This document shows, one piece after another, positions 1 to 7,897 of a DNA stretch of 21,968 nt. The stretch comes from JAFGBH01 sp964430915 (GTDB taxonomy: Bacteria; Desulfobacterota; Syntrophia; Syntrophales; UBA2210). Position numbers and translations under genes: made by a program. Under the pieces are notes generated by a model, which worked only from the letters and a program-made list of their open reading frames with translations, was not told where the DNA came from and did not search any database. Where the stretch lies: assembly GCA_964430915.1 (NCBI GenBank), contig CAYSHT010000022.1, forward strand, positions 1-21,968. Reading direction: 5' to 3'. The first letter of the stretch is position 1. Each line of letters opens with the position of its first letter.

Positions 1-1804
1 ATTCCACGCCCATGATCTTCGTCGGTTTCAGGTTGACGACAACGGTTATCTTTTTTCCTATCAACTCCTCGGGCGTATAGTCCTTCCCCATGCCGGCAAC
101 AATGGTTCTCTCTTCACCGACATCGACCTTCATCTTGATGAGTTTGCTCGATTTCGGCACCATTTCGGCCTCTAAAATCTCGGCAACCCTGATATCTATT
201 TTCATGAAGTCGTCGAAGGATATCTCTTCCTTCACGTCGGTCAGTTTCCTCTCCACAGGAGCTTCCTCCTTTTCGTAGGTGACACGCGGAAAGAGGGATT
301 CACCCCTTGTGAGGGAATTGCCCGCCGCAAGCCCGCCCCACTGTTTCACGCTCTCAAAATCCTGCGATTCCCGATTCTCGATGCCAAGCCTCTTCTGAAT
401 CTCTTCCGCCGTCTCGGGCATGAAGGGCATGATAAGGACCGCCACAACCCTGAGGGCCTCAAGAATATTGTACATGATGGTATTCAGACGCGCCGCGGCC
501 GACGGGTCTTTTGCCAGTGCCCAGGGTTCCCGTTCCACGATATATTTGTTCGTCACGTTGATAAAATCCCATATGGAAATGAGCGATTTATGAAACTGCA
601 GGGCCCTGAAGGATGAATCAACCTCCGTAAAAAGCCCCTCTCCCTTTTCGATAAGGACACCGTCTTCGCCGGAGGGTTCTCCCCCTTCGGGGACCTTTCC
701 GTCACAGTATTTGACGGCCATGGAAAGGGACCTGCTCACCAGGTTTCCCAGGTCATTGGCAAGATCCGAGTTTATCCTCTGGACAAAGCCCTCTTCGCTG
801 AAGTTGGAGTCGAGGCCGAAGACCATATCCCTCAGGAGAAAATACCTGAAGGAATCAAGGCCGTACTTGTCTTTCAGATCCAGCGGTTTTACCACGGTAC
901 CGCGGCTCTTCGACATCTTGCTCTCTTCGATATTCCAGTAACCGTGAACGTTCAGGTTATGATAGGGGGCAATACCGGCCGCCTGAAGCATGGTGGGCCA
1001 GTAAATCCCATGGGGTTTCAGTATATCCTTCGCGATAAGATGCTCTACGACGGGCCAGTAAGTCTTATACTTATCGCCATCGGGATAGTCGACACCGGTC
1101 AGATAATTGATCAGGGCATCAAACCAGACGTAGGTGACGTAATTCTCATCGAAGGGGAGGGTAATTCCCCAGGTAAGCCTCGTTTTGGGCCTCGATATGC
1201 AGAGATCCTCGAGGGGTTCACGCAAAAAGGCGAGGGCCTCGTTTTTGTACCTCTCGGGCCTGATAAAATCGGGGTTGTCCTTTATATAGTTGATGAGCCA
1301 GTCCTGATACTTGCTCATCTTGAAGAAGTAGTTGCTCTCCTTCCTGTGCTCGGGCTCCGTCTGGTGATCGGGACATTTTCCGTCCACCAGTTCCGATTCC
1401 CGGTAGAACCGCTCGCAGCCCACGCAGTAAAACCCTTCGTATTCGCCGAAATAGATGTCACCGGAATCATAGACCTTCTGCAGGATGGACCTGACCACTT
1501 TCTTGTGATTCTCGTCGGTGGTCCTGATAAAATAGTCATTCGTTATCTTCAGCTCCGGCCAGAGATCCCTGAACTGGGCGCTGATTTTATCGGTATACTG
1601 CTGCGGAGTCTCTCCCGCCTCTTCTGCCGCCTCGGCCACCTTGTCCCCGTGCTCATCGGTGCCGGTCAGAAAATAGGTGTCACGACCGGCCATACGGTAA
1701 TATCTCGCCATCATATCGGCCACTATCGTCGTATAGGCATGGCCGATATGGGGTGAGGCATTGACATAGTAAATAGGTGTTGTTACGTAAAACGATTCCT
1801 TCAT
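1..1804 (-). CDS. metG: Methionyl-tRNA synthetase (C-terminus cut by window edge)
   Basis: Charges tRNA-Met with methionine in the cytoplasm. About 601 residues are visible. The class I HIGH-type motif (PHIGH, residues 18-22) opens the Rossmann catalytic domain. A single-zinc insertion follows with C127, C130, C144 and H147 (CPDH form). KMSKS is at about residues 296-300. A helical anticodon-binding domain follows, and from about residue 520 a Trbp111/EMAP-II-like tRNA-binding domain begins (a DIRVAEI segment), which runs off the left edge. The start ATG at 1802-1804 has GGAGA upstream and gives the expected N-terminus just before the VTTPIYYVN core. It is the last visible gene of the ferredoxin-tmk-holB-ricT-metG operon, 28 bp after ricT. 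No long open frame was listed here because the gene leaves the window; the plus-strand open frames over it are shadows. The identification is certain. Confidence 0.97.
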   Translation of the reverse strand, partial: MKESFYVTTPIYYVNASPHIGHAYTTIVADMMARYYRMAGRDTYFLTGTDEHGDKVAEAAEEAGETPQQYTDKISAQFRDLWPELKITNDYFIRTTDENHKKVVRSILQKVYDSGDIYFGEYEGFYCVGCERFYRESELVDGKCPDHQTEPEHRKESNYFFKMSKYQDWLINYIKDNPDFIRPERYKNEALAFLREPLEDLCISRPKTRLTWGITLPFDENYVTYVWFDALINYLTGVDYPDGDKYKTYWPVVEHLIAKDILKPHGIYWPTMLQAAGIAPYHNLNVHGYWNIEESKMSKSRGTVVKPLDLKDKYGLDSFRYFLLRDMVFGLDSNFSEEGFVQRINSDLANDLGNLVSRSLSMAVKYCDGKVPEGGEPSGEDGVLIEKGEGLFTEVDSSFRALQFHKSLISIWDFINVTNKYIVEREPWALAKDPSAAARLNTIMYNILEALRVVAVLIMPFMPETAEEIQKRLGIENRESQDFESVKQWGGLAAGNSLTRGESLFPRVTYEKEEAPVERKLTDVKEEISFDDFMKIDIRVAEILEAEMVPKSSKLIKMKVDVGEERTIVAGMGKDYTPEELIGKKITVVVNLKPTKIMGVE

Positions 1805-1832
1805 TGTAGTGTTCTCCAGATATAGTGATAGC

Positions 1833-2657
1833 TCAGAGCTTCTTCTCCATAATATCATGGACCGAAACTTCGATTTCTCTTTCCTCTTCCAACCTGACGA
1901 CAACCTTCTCTTCAAGGACGTTTTGCCGTATCACCTTGCCCCGCCCTTCGGGGGTATAGACGGTTTTGCCGCACTTCGGTATGTTTTTCTTTACTCTCGC
2001 GTAATCGTCGTATTCAAAGGCGAGGCAGCACATGAGCCTCCCGCACAGACCGGATATCTTTTCCGGGTTGAGAAGCATGCTCTGCTCCTTGGCCATCTTG
2101 ATGGATACGGGTGCAAAGTTATTGAGGAAACTGGAACAGCAGATTTCCCTCCCGCATATACCCATACCGCCGGTTATACGGGCCTCGCTCCTGACCCAGA
2201 TCTGCCTGAGTTCGATCCGTGTCCTGAATTTCTGTACGAGATCCTTGACGAGTTCCCTGAAATCGACCCTGTTCTCGGCGATAAAGTAAAAAATCATCTT
2301 GGTCTTGTCAAAGAGGCGCTCGACGTCGACGAGTTTCATCGGGAGGTCCCGTTCCTTTATCCGTTCCGCACAAAAGGTAAAGCCCTCTTTTTCGACCCCG
2401 ATGTTCCCCTCCTCGACTTTCAAGTCATCGTCGGTGGCCTTTCTAATCGCCTTTTTCAGATTATCGGGCAGTTTGTCCTCAGGCAGGGGCATGACTTCCG
2501 CTACAACCACACCGATGGCAAGGCCGTTTTCGGTATTCACGATTGTTTTATCGCCCTTATTGAGATCCACATCGGTGGCGTCAAAGGTATAGGTCTTCCC
2601 CTTTTCCTTGAACCTGACGCCGACGATGTTTTTCAACACCTTTTTCTCTTCCATCAT
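1833..2657 (-). CDS. ricT: RicT/YaaT-type PSP1-domain protein
   Basis: Member of the PSP1 C-terminal domain family (Bacillus RicT/YaaT). In Bacillus it works with RicA and RicF in a complex that carries [4Fe-4S] clusters and affects RNase Y-dependent RNA processing; the role outside Firmicutes is less clear. The cysteine signature is intact: a CGREICCSSFL segment, then MAKEQ, then CGRLMCCLAFEYD. The N-terminal part has the expected VGVRFKEKGKTY beta-rich start. I chose the paired ATGs at 2655-2657 / 2652-2654 rather than the upstream ATG at 2693, which would overlap holB by 35 bp and add 12 non-conserved residues. The holB stop codon ends 1 bp before this start, suggesting coupled translation. 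The position between holB and metG matches the conserved neighbourhood of this family. Confidence 0.92.
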   Translation of the reverse strand: MMEEKKVLKNIVGVRFKEKGKTYTFDATDVDLNKGDKTIVNTENGLAIGVVVAEVMPLPEDKLPDNLKKAIRKATDDDLKVEEGNIGVEKEGFTFCAERIKERDLPMKLVDVERLFDKTKMIFYFIAENRVDFRELVKDLVQKFRTRIELRQIWVRSEARITGGMGICGREICCSSFLNNFAPVSIKMAKEQSMLLNPEKISGLCGRLMCCLAFEYDDYARVKKNIPKCGKTVYTPEGRGKVIRQNVLEEKVVVRLEEEREIEVSVHDIMEKKL

Positions 2658-2658
2658 C

Positions 2659-3675
2659 TCACACCGGATCGGGGAGAGTCTCCCCGTTATCAAAAGCCGC
2701 TCCCCGGAGCTTAAACATCATTGCCTCCAGAGTCAACTGCCTGTTTGCGTTTCGCTCAATTGCGCTGTATGCCTCTTTTATCACCCTTATATTCTGAAGG
2801 ATATCCGCCCCCGACATTTCACGTGAGCCTTTCCTCGTCCTATCCACTATATCACGGTGGATCAGGCCGTCAACATCATCCGTTTCTTTATATACCAGGA
2901 TATCCCTGTACCAGCTCTTCATTATATCGAGTTTTTCAAGGACCTTTTTCCTGTCATCGCCCAGATAATCCACGAAGGAGAGAAACTCCAGGGGATCTTT
3001 CGATGCCTTCGAATCGGAAATCCTCTCTATGACCCCGTTTTTGAACGAGAGATAGGATTCCTCTTTCATCTCCAGCGCCCTTCCTATACTCCCCCCCGAC
3101 GATGCGGCGATTAAACGGGCAGCCTCTTCATCCAGCGAATGCCTATCCATGAGAAATGAGGCAATGACATCCCTGTCGAGGGGATTGAACCTGAGTCTCT
3201 GACACCGGGAGACTACCGTTCTCGGGAGTTCATGGGGGCGCGATGAAATCAGTATAAGAATATTTGACGACGTGGGTTCTTCCAGGGTCTTGAGAAGGGC
3301 ATTGGCAGCGGGACCGTTCATTCTTTCGGCATCAACAATGACAAAGACCCTTTTATCCCCCTCAAAAGGCCTGAATTTTATCTGGCCTTGGAGAGCTCTC
3401 ACGGCCTCTATCTTGATAAAGAATCCTTCCGGTTCTATCAGAATAAAATCGGGGTGATTTCCGTGATCCATCTTGACACAGGAAGAACAGCTGTCGCAGG
3501 AATCGAAGCCTTCCTCCCTGCAGTTAAGCGCCTTCGCAAAGATCCAGGCGGTGGTTTTTTTCCCCACCCCCTTCATCCCATGAAAAAGATAGGCATGGGA
3601 GATCCTCCCCCGCTCCATGGAACTTTTTAAAACAGCCTTCTGCCGTTCCTGACCATATATGTCGCTAAAAGACAT
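2659..3675 (-). CDS. holB: DNA polymerase III delta' subunit (clamp loader)
   Basis: AAA+ clamp-loader subunit that helps place the beta clamp on DNA. 338 residues. The start MSFSDIYGQE matches the family. A Walker-A-like GMKGVGKKT is near residue 36, and a four-cysteine zinc module follows (Cys in NCREEGFDSCDSCSSC at about 51-65). The DAERMNGPAANALLKTLEEP block and the SRC sensor motif (ISSRPHE...VSRCQRL) are all present, and the C-terminal collar domain follows. The ATG at 3673-3675 directly abuts the purine run CAGGGAG, so the nearest SD-like sequence is unusually close. A second candidate (GAGGGG) sits inside the end of tmk, consistent with coupling to tmk, whose stop is only 7 bp away. 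Identification as delta' rather than gamma/tau rests on length and the tmk neighbour. Confidence 0.93.
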   Translation of the reverse strand: MSFSDIYGQERQKAVLKSSMERGRISHAYLFHGMKGVGKKTTAWIFAKALNCREEGFDSCDSCSSCVKMDHGNHPDFILIEPEGFFIKIEAVRALQGQIKFRPFEGDKRVFVIVDAERMNGPAANALLKTLEEPTSSNILILISSRPHELPRTVVSRCQRLRFNPLDRDVIASFLMDRHSLDEEAARLIAASSGGSIGRALEMKEESYLSFKNGVIERISDSKASKDPLEFLSFVDYLGDDRKKVLEKLDIMKSWYRDILVYKETDDVDGLIHRDIVDRTRKGSREMSGADILQNIRVIKEAYSAIERNANRQLTLEAMMFKLRGAAFDNGETLPDPV

Positions 3676-3682
3676 CTCCCTG

Positions 3683-4327
3683 TTACGACCCCTCTATGAG
3701 CTTAGCCACAAAGTGACAGACCTCTTTCGCCACCTCCTCCACCTTTCGTGACCCGTCGATAAGTCTGATCCTGTCAGGTTCATCACGCAAAAGGGAGAGA
3801 TACCCGTCCCGAATCCTCTGGTGAAATTCCGCTTTCTCCCTTTCGAAACGGTCCTCCAGAGAAGCCTTCCCCGTCGGGGATATCCGGTCCTTAAGCCTTT
3901 CCAGTCCTGTTGCAACGGGGACATCAAAAAGAAGTGTCAGATCGGGTTTCAGGGATTGCGATGAAAAACTGTTTACAGTCCTGATAAAATCGACGTCTAC
4001 TCCCCGTCCGAAACCCTGATAAGCAATGGTGGCATCGGAGAAGCGGTCGCAGAGGACCACCTTCCCCTCGCTCATCGCCGGGAGGATTACTTCTTCTATA
4101 TGCTGCGCCCTGTCTGCCGCAAAGAGAAGAAGCTCAGCCTTTTCGGCTATATTGAGAGATATTTTGTCTAAGAGAATCTGCCTGAGCTCGCTGCCGAGCC
4201 CCGTTCCTCCCGGTTCCTCAGTGATAATGAAAGGAACTTTTTTCTTATCTAAATAATCCCCTGTTATTCCTATCTGGGTAGTCTTTCCGGAACCTTCAAT
4301 TCCCTCAAACGTTATAAATAAACCCAT
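3683..4327 (-). CDS. tmk: Thymidylate kinase
   Basis: Phosphorylates dTMP to dTDP with ATP, a required step in dTTP supply. 214 residues, the normal length. The P-loop FEGIEGSGKTTQ is at residues 7-18, the dTMP-binding region holds the EEPGGTGLGSELR segment, and the DRFSDATIAYQGFGRG motif follows near residue 91. The LID region carries LKDRISPTGKASLEDRFE. The ATG at 4325-4327 has AGGA eight bases upstream. A closer, out-of-frame ATG lies in between and would not give this product. It is followed by holB at 7 bp, a classic tmk-holB pairing. The ferredoxin gene is 93 bp upstream. Confidence 0.96.
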   Translation of the reverse strand: MGLFITFEGIEGSGKTTQIGITGDYLDKKKVPFIITEEPGGTGLGSELRQILLDKISLNIAEKAELLLFAADRAQHIEEVILPAMSEGKVVLCDRFSDATIAYQGFGRGVDVDFIRTVNSFSSQSLKPDLTLLFDVPVATGLERLKDRISPTGKASLEDRFEREKAEFHQRIRDGYLSLLRDEPDRIRLIDGSRKVEEVAKEVCHFVAKLIEGS

Positions 4328-4420
4328 TCATCTTTTCCTGATTCTTTCACGGGGGTATCAACAAGAAAGGAATATCCCTTTTCGGTCACCGACAATGTAC
4401 CGGCAAAACAGAAAGTTCTA

Positions 4421-4600
4421 TTACTTTTCGTCCCCCGGTATTATAGCCTCTACCGGACATATATCGGCGCAGGCGCCACAATCGGTGCAGAGATCGGGAT
4501 TGATTATATACTTATCGTCCCCCTCACTTATGGCATCTACGGGACACTCATCCTCACAACTGCCGCAGGCAATGCACTCATCAGTAATTACATAAGCCAT
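4421..4600 (-). CDS. Small 2x[4Fe-4S] ferredoxin (59 aa)
   Basis: Short acidic electron carrier of the clostridial type. It begins MAYVITDECIACGSC and contains two complete CxxCxxCxxxCP cluster motifs: C9, C12, C15, C19-P and C38, C41, C44, C48-P. That is the ligand set for two [4Fe-4S] clusters with the usual crossed arrangement. The start ATG is 4598-4600, preceded by GGAGG ten bases upstream; the stop is TAA at 4421-4423. It is the first gene after a candidate promoter and is followed by tmk-holB-ricT-metG. No enzyme partner is visible next to it. A general low-potential electron donor role is inferred from the family. Confidence 0.95.
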   Translation of the reverse strand: MAYVITDECIACGSCEDECPVDAISEGDDKYIINPDLCTDCGACADICPVEAIIPGDEK

Positions 4601-4629
4601 TTCTCGATATCCTCCACTTTTATATAAAT

Positions 4630-4659
4630 ATAATAGGAACCTCGGCTGGTACGTTACAA
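4630..4659 (-). promoter_or_regulatory. Candidate sigma-70 promoter for ferredoxin-tmk-holB-ricT-metG
   Basis: On the minus strand, TTGTAA (4654-4659; 4 of 6 to the -35 consensus) and TATTAT (4630-4635; 5 of 6 to the -10 consensus) are separated by 18 bp. The -10 lies 29 bp before the ferredoxin start codon. The interval between the lipoprotein stop (4704) and the ferredoxin is about 100 bp and AT-rich around the -10. Assigned by eye only. Confidence 0.5.
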
Positions 4660-4703
4660 AAACCGCCGCAATTCCAAATACCTGAAATACGTTTTTACCG
4701 TTC

Positions 4704-5300
4704 TCAATGAGGCATCTGCGTAATCATTTTCTTTGAAACGCTTTTCGCCAACTTCGAGCTGTCAGGCTTGAAAAATTTATATTTTTTCACCTTATGGTGT
4801 GCCGCCTTCCAGATTATCTTGCCGCTTGCGGCATCCACAAGGTCCATACTGAAACCAATCTTGGCCACCTTGTCATCACCTTCTGTAGTGTAGGCCCAGA
4901 AATCCACGGTAACCACAAGGAGGGCGTCAACAGCATATATCTCCCCGATCTTCCTGCTCAGTTCGGGATCGGAATAGCTCACCTTTTCGAGCTTCATGAG
5001 ATATTTGTCGACAATAGCTTTGACCCCGACGTCAGACGCCATTTTTTCCTGAATTTTTTTCTCTGAAATGACGTTTGAAAACCACTTCTTCTCCGAAAGA
5101 ACCTCTGTTACAATCGTATCAGCAGTGCCCTTTACCTCGGGATATCCGCCGGCCCTCACTTCAATGATCCCGACAGATTTCGGATGGAAATCCTCCGCAC
5201 CCTTCATTGTCTTGGAGTATCGAATCCCTCCGCAGGATGAAATGACAAACGTCAGTGCGATTATAATTATCAGACCAAGGAATTTCTTTTTCACCGGCAT
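4704..5300 (-). CDS. Predicted outer-envelope lipoprotein, unknown function
   Basis: 198 residues. The N-terminus is a lysine-rich stretch (MPVKKK), a hydrophobic run (FLGLIIIIALTFV) and a lipobox ISSC with the modified cysteine at 23, so it is most likely a signal-peptidase-II lipoprotein. The mature part alternates short helices and strands. It ends with an FSMDLVDAASGKIIWKAAHH segment, which resembles the alpha/beta fold seen in periplasmic lipoproteins such as the LpoB/CsgG/GNA1162-type groups; that is a resemblance only. I chose the ATG at 5298-5300 (GAGGTGG four to six bases upstream). The longer frame to 5333 would put 11 charged or aromatic residues before the signal peptide and overlap the ispH stop. 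It is the last gene of the xseA-ispA-dxs operon, 16 bp after ispH. I do not recognise the family with confidence. Confidence 0.8.
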   Translation of the reverse strand: MPVKKKFLGLIIIIALTFVISSCGGIRYSKTMKGAEDFHPKSVGIIEVRAGGYPEVKGTADTIVTEVLSEKKWFSNVISEKKIQEKMASDVGVKAIVDKYLMKLEKVSYSDPELSRKIGEIYAVDALLVVTVDFWAYTTEGDDKVAKIGFSMDLVDAASGKIIWKAAHHKVKKYKFFKPDSSKLAKSVSKKMITQMPH

Positions 5301-5316
5301 ACGCCACCTCGGGGCA

Positions 5317-7053
5317 CTACAAAATATAGGCACCTATACAATACCAGAGAGACACGCAAAGACCTGCGATGATATAGTTCGTCTCCAGGAGTCCCTCAAG
5401 AACAATGCTGTAAAAACGAGCCTTTCTAACACAAAGTTTCAAACAAATCCATATATAAAATAGGGATGCCAGGAGGGCAAGGCTCATGAATGACGAGTAC
5501 CCGGCAAGGGTAAGTGCGAGCAGAATGCCAGCCATAACGAAGGAAATGATCCGCAGCAACCTGCCCATACCCTCCTCCCCGATGATAACGGGTATTGTTT
5601 CCCGTCCCACGAGCCTGTCGCTCTGGATATCCATTATATCGGAAAGCGCAGTCTTGGAAAACACAATTGTAAAGACAACAAGAAAGGTCACCGCCATATC
5701 GGGTGTTATCGTGAGGCCGATACCGATCTGTGGGAGAACGGCGATCACCGCGGCCCAGGCGGCGGCGGTGAATATCTCCTTCGAACCGGGCAGGTCCCCC
5801 AGTTTTCCCAGGCCCCATCCTGCAGGAAATATGCTGATATTGTAGAGCAGCCCAAGACAGGAGATAGAAACGAGGAGCACAAAGGGTGCCGCGCCCGTGA
5901 AGGAGGCGAGCACAACCGATACAGCAAGGCACAAAACGGCAATGGCGAGATAGGTCTTTTTATTCCTGTGATAGGGTTTTCCCCTGAAACTCCCCGCGAC
6001 TCTCGCGGATTTGCTGAACTGCACCCTGTTGATGATATGCATTGCATAGACATAGGTGGCGGCAATAAGGATATTGAATACGCTCGGCCTCAATCCCTGA
6101 AGAAGCATACTTGCGAAGGACAGAAACCCTGCACCGATTGCCGTATAGATATCCGTTCTGACCAGAAATATCCAGAGGTTGTAGAGAAACTTCAGTTTTT
6201 TGTGATCCTTCTCCTCCTGATAATGGGTCAGGTGGTCGATAACACCGTCGGTGATCCAGTTGGGTGTCGATGCCCCGGCCGAAACGCCTACCTTTTCATA
6301 GCCTGTTAAATCGATTTCCCTCAGCTCATCTGCCGTTTCGACATGAAAAGTGGGGGTCCCGAACTGTCGTGCCGTCATTGCGAGCCGCTTCGTATTTGCG
6401 CTGTTTTTGCCGCCGACGATAATGATCCCGTCCATCTCACACGAGAGATCACTGATCTCTTCCTGCCGCTTCTCCGTCGAATCGCAGATGGTATTAAAGA
6501 CCACCACATGGCTGTACTTTTCCCGTATTTTCTCCACGATCTTTTTGTACTGATCGGTATTCTGCGTGGTCTGGGCAACGACGCATACCTTGTCAAAGAG
6601 CGGCAGTTCATCAACCTCATCCCTCGTGCCCACGGCAACGCCGTTCCCGTAAGAGTATCCGAGAAGCCCCGCGATCTCGGGGTGTTCCTTGTCACCGGCA
6701 ATAATAATCGTATAGCCGAGGGACGCATGTTTTTTTATGATGGACTGGACCCGCGCCACCCGGGGACAGGTCGCATCAAATATCTTCAACCCCTTTCTAT
6801 TGATCTTTTCCCTCTCCTGTGGTGATATTCCGTGCGCCCTCACGACGATCGTCCCCTCATCAACCTCGTCGATATCAAAGATGGGGACGATCCCCCGCCC
6901 CTTCAGGAGTTCAACGGTCTGGGGATTATGGATAAGGGGGCCGTAGGTATAAACCTTTTCATCCCCTTTGCTCTGGGCGATATCGAGAACGATATCGACC
7001 GCCCGTTTCACGCCCATGCAGAATCCCGCTGTTTTTGCCAGTTTTATTCCCAT
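5317..7053 (-). CDS. ispH: IspH (HMBPP reductase) fused to a UbiA-type membrane domain
   Basis: 578 residues, about twice the usual IspH length. Residues 1-275 are a complete IspH/LytB, the last MEP-pathway enzyme, which reduces HMBPP to IPP and DMAPP at a [4Fe-4S] cluster. The cluster cysteines are C12 (GFCMGV), C96 (DATCP) and C190 (TICDSTEKRQEE). The substrate-binding H42, H74, H124, E126 and the SAGAST motif (258-263) are present. After an acidic/charged linker (LTHYQEEKDHKK, about 275-287), residues 290-578 form roughly eight to nine hydrophobic helices. This part carries a UbiA-type DIMDIQSDR motif (D472, D475, D479) followed by GRETIPVIIGEE. The first UbiA Asp motif, expected near N342, reads NRVQFSKSA and lacks aspartate. 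The reading frame is uninterrupted across the junction. The start lies 16 bp after tlyA and has only a weak SD. Confidence 0.93.
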   Translation of the reverse strand: MGIKLAKTAGFCMGVKRAVDIVLDIAQSKGDEKVYTYGPLIHNPQTVELLKGRGIVPIFDIDEVDEGTIVVRAHGISPQEREKINRKGLKIFDATCPRVARVQSIIKKHASLGYTIIIAGDKEHPEIAGLLGYSYGNGVAVGTRDEVDELPLFDKVCVVAQTTQNTDQYKKIVEKIREKYSHVVVFNTICDSTEKRQEEISDLSCEMDGIIIVGGKNSANTKRLAMTARQFGTPTFHVETADELREIDLTGYEKVGVSAGASTPNWITDGVIDHLTHYQEEKDHKKLKFLYNLWIFLVRTDIYTAIGAGFLSFASMLLQGLRPSVFNILIAATYVYAMHIINRVQFSKSARVAGSFRGKPYHRNKKTYLAIAVLCLAVSVVLASFTGAAPFVLLVSISCLGLLYNISIFPAGWGLGKLGDLPGSKEIFTAAAWAAVIAVLPQIGIGLTITPDMAVTFLVVFTIVFSKTALSDIMDIQSDRLVGRETIPVIIGEEGMGRLLRIISFVMAGILLALTLAGYSSFMSLALLASLFYIWICLKLCVRKARFYSIVLEGLLETNYIIAGLCVSLWYCIGAYIL

Positions 7054-7069
7054 CGGTTCATTCTACCGC

Positions 7070-7861
7070 TCAGTCTTCGTTTTCTTCCGATGACTCCGTG
7101 CCCGCAGAGCCGGAGCCTTCGTTTCTGGCATAGAGGAAAAATTCCCTGTTTCCCGCCGGTCCCTTTATGGGCGATTCACAGGTTCCCTCAATCCTGCAAC
7201 CGATCTCGCGAGAAAAGGCTACTATATCGTCAACAACCCTTTCATGAACCTCAGGGTCCCTGACGACTCCCTTTTTCCCCACATCAGCCTTACCCGCCTC
7301 AAACTGCGGCTTTATGAGGGCGAGGATGATTGCTCCTTTTTTGATAAGGTTTACCGCCGCGGGGAGCACAAGCTTAAGGGAAATGAAGGAGACATCGATC
7401 GTTGCGAGGTCGATTTCATCGTCGATACCGTCACCTGAAAAGTAGCGGATATTCTCCCGCTCGAAAAGGACCACCCTCTCGTCGGTTCTCAGTTTCCAGG
7501 CAAGCTGACCGTACCCGACGTCAACGGCATAGACCTTTTTCGCCCCCTCCTGAAGGAGGCAGTCGGTAAAGCCGCCGGTGGAAACACCCACGTCAAGGAC
7601 AACCGAGCCTTTCGCATCAATCCCGAATTCCTCAAGGGCGCCTTTCAGCTTCAGTCCTCCCCTGCTTACATAGGGGTTATCGTCACCCTTTATTCGTATC
7701 TTCGAATCAGTCGACACCTGGGTGCCCGCCTTATCGACAATTGTCTCATCCACAAGGACGGCTCCCGACATGATAAGGGCCCTCGCCCTCTCGCGGGCCT
7801 GTAAAAGCCCCCGTTCAACGAGGAGCCTGTCCAGCCGTATCTTCTTTTTTTTGGAGTTCAT
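7070..7861 (-). CDS. tlyA: TlyA-family rRNA 2'-O-methyltransferase
   Basis: 263 residues. An N-terminal S4 RNA-binding domain (RLDRLLVERGLLQARERARALIMSG..., about 8-65) is followed by a Rossmann FtsJ-like methyltransferase domain. The AdoMet motif is VLDVGVSTGGFTDCLLQEGA (88-107), followed by AVDVGYGQLAWKLR and the DVSFISL motif. Family members (TlyA, often annotated hemolysin A or YqxC) 2'-O-methylate cytidines in 16S and/or 23S rRNA; which rRNA is modified here cannot be told. The C-terminal tail is acidic and Ser/Glu-rich. The ATG at 7859-7861 lacks a clear SD. It sits between dxs (36 bp upstream) and ispH (16 bp downstream); tlyA next to dxs and xse genes is a common arrangement. Confidence 0.93.
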   Translation of the reverse strand: MNSKKKKIRLDRLLVERGLLQARERARALIMSGAVLVDETIVDKAGTQVSTDSKIRIKGDDNPYVSRGGLKLKGALEEFGIDAKGSVVLDVGVSTGGFTDCLLQEGAKKVYAVDVGYGQLAWKLRTDERVVLFERENIRYFSGDGIDDEIDLATIDVSFISLKLVLPAAVNLIKKGAIILALIKPQFEAGKADVGKKGVVRDPEVHERVVDDIVAFSREIGCRIEGTCESPIKGPAGNREFFLYARNEGSGSAGTESSEENED

Positions 7862-7897
7862 AGGTGGCTATCTAATGGTCATCCGGATCGCTTGTCT

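Noticed and set aside
944..2714. Long plus-strand open frames of 270 and 301 codons opposite metG and ricT
   Set aside because: They are antisense to firmly identified genes, show no family motifs, and reflect codon-bias shadowing.
4601..4703. Possible terminator after the lipoprotein gene
   Set aside because: No stem-loop with a following T-run is visible on the minus strand in this gap.
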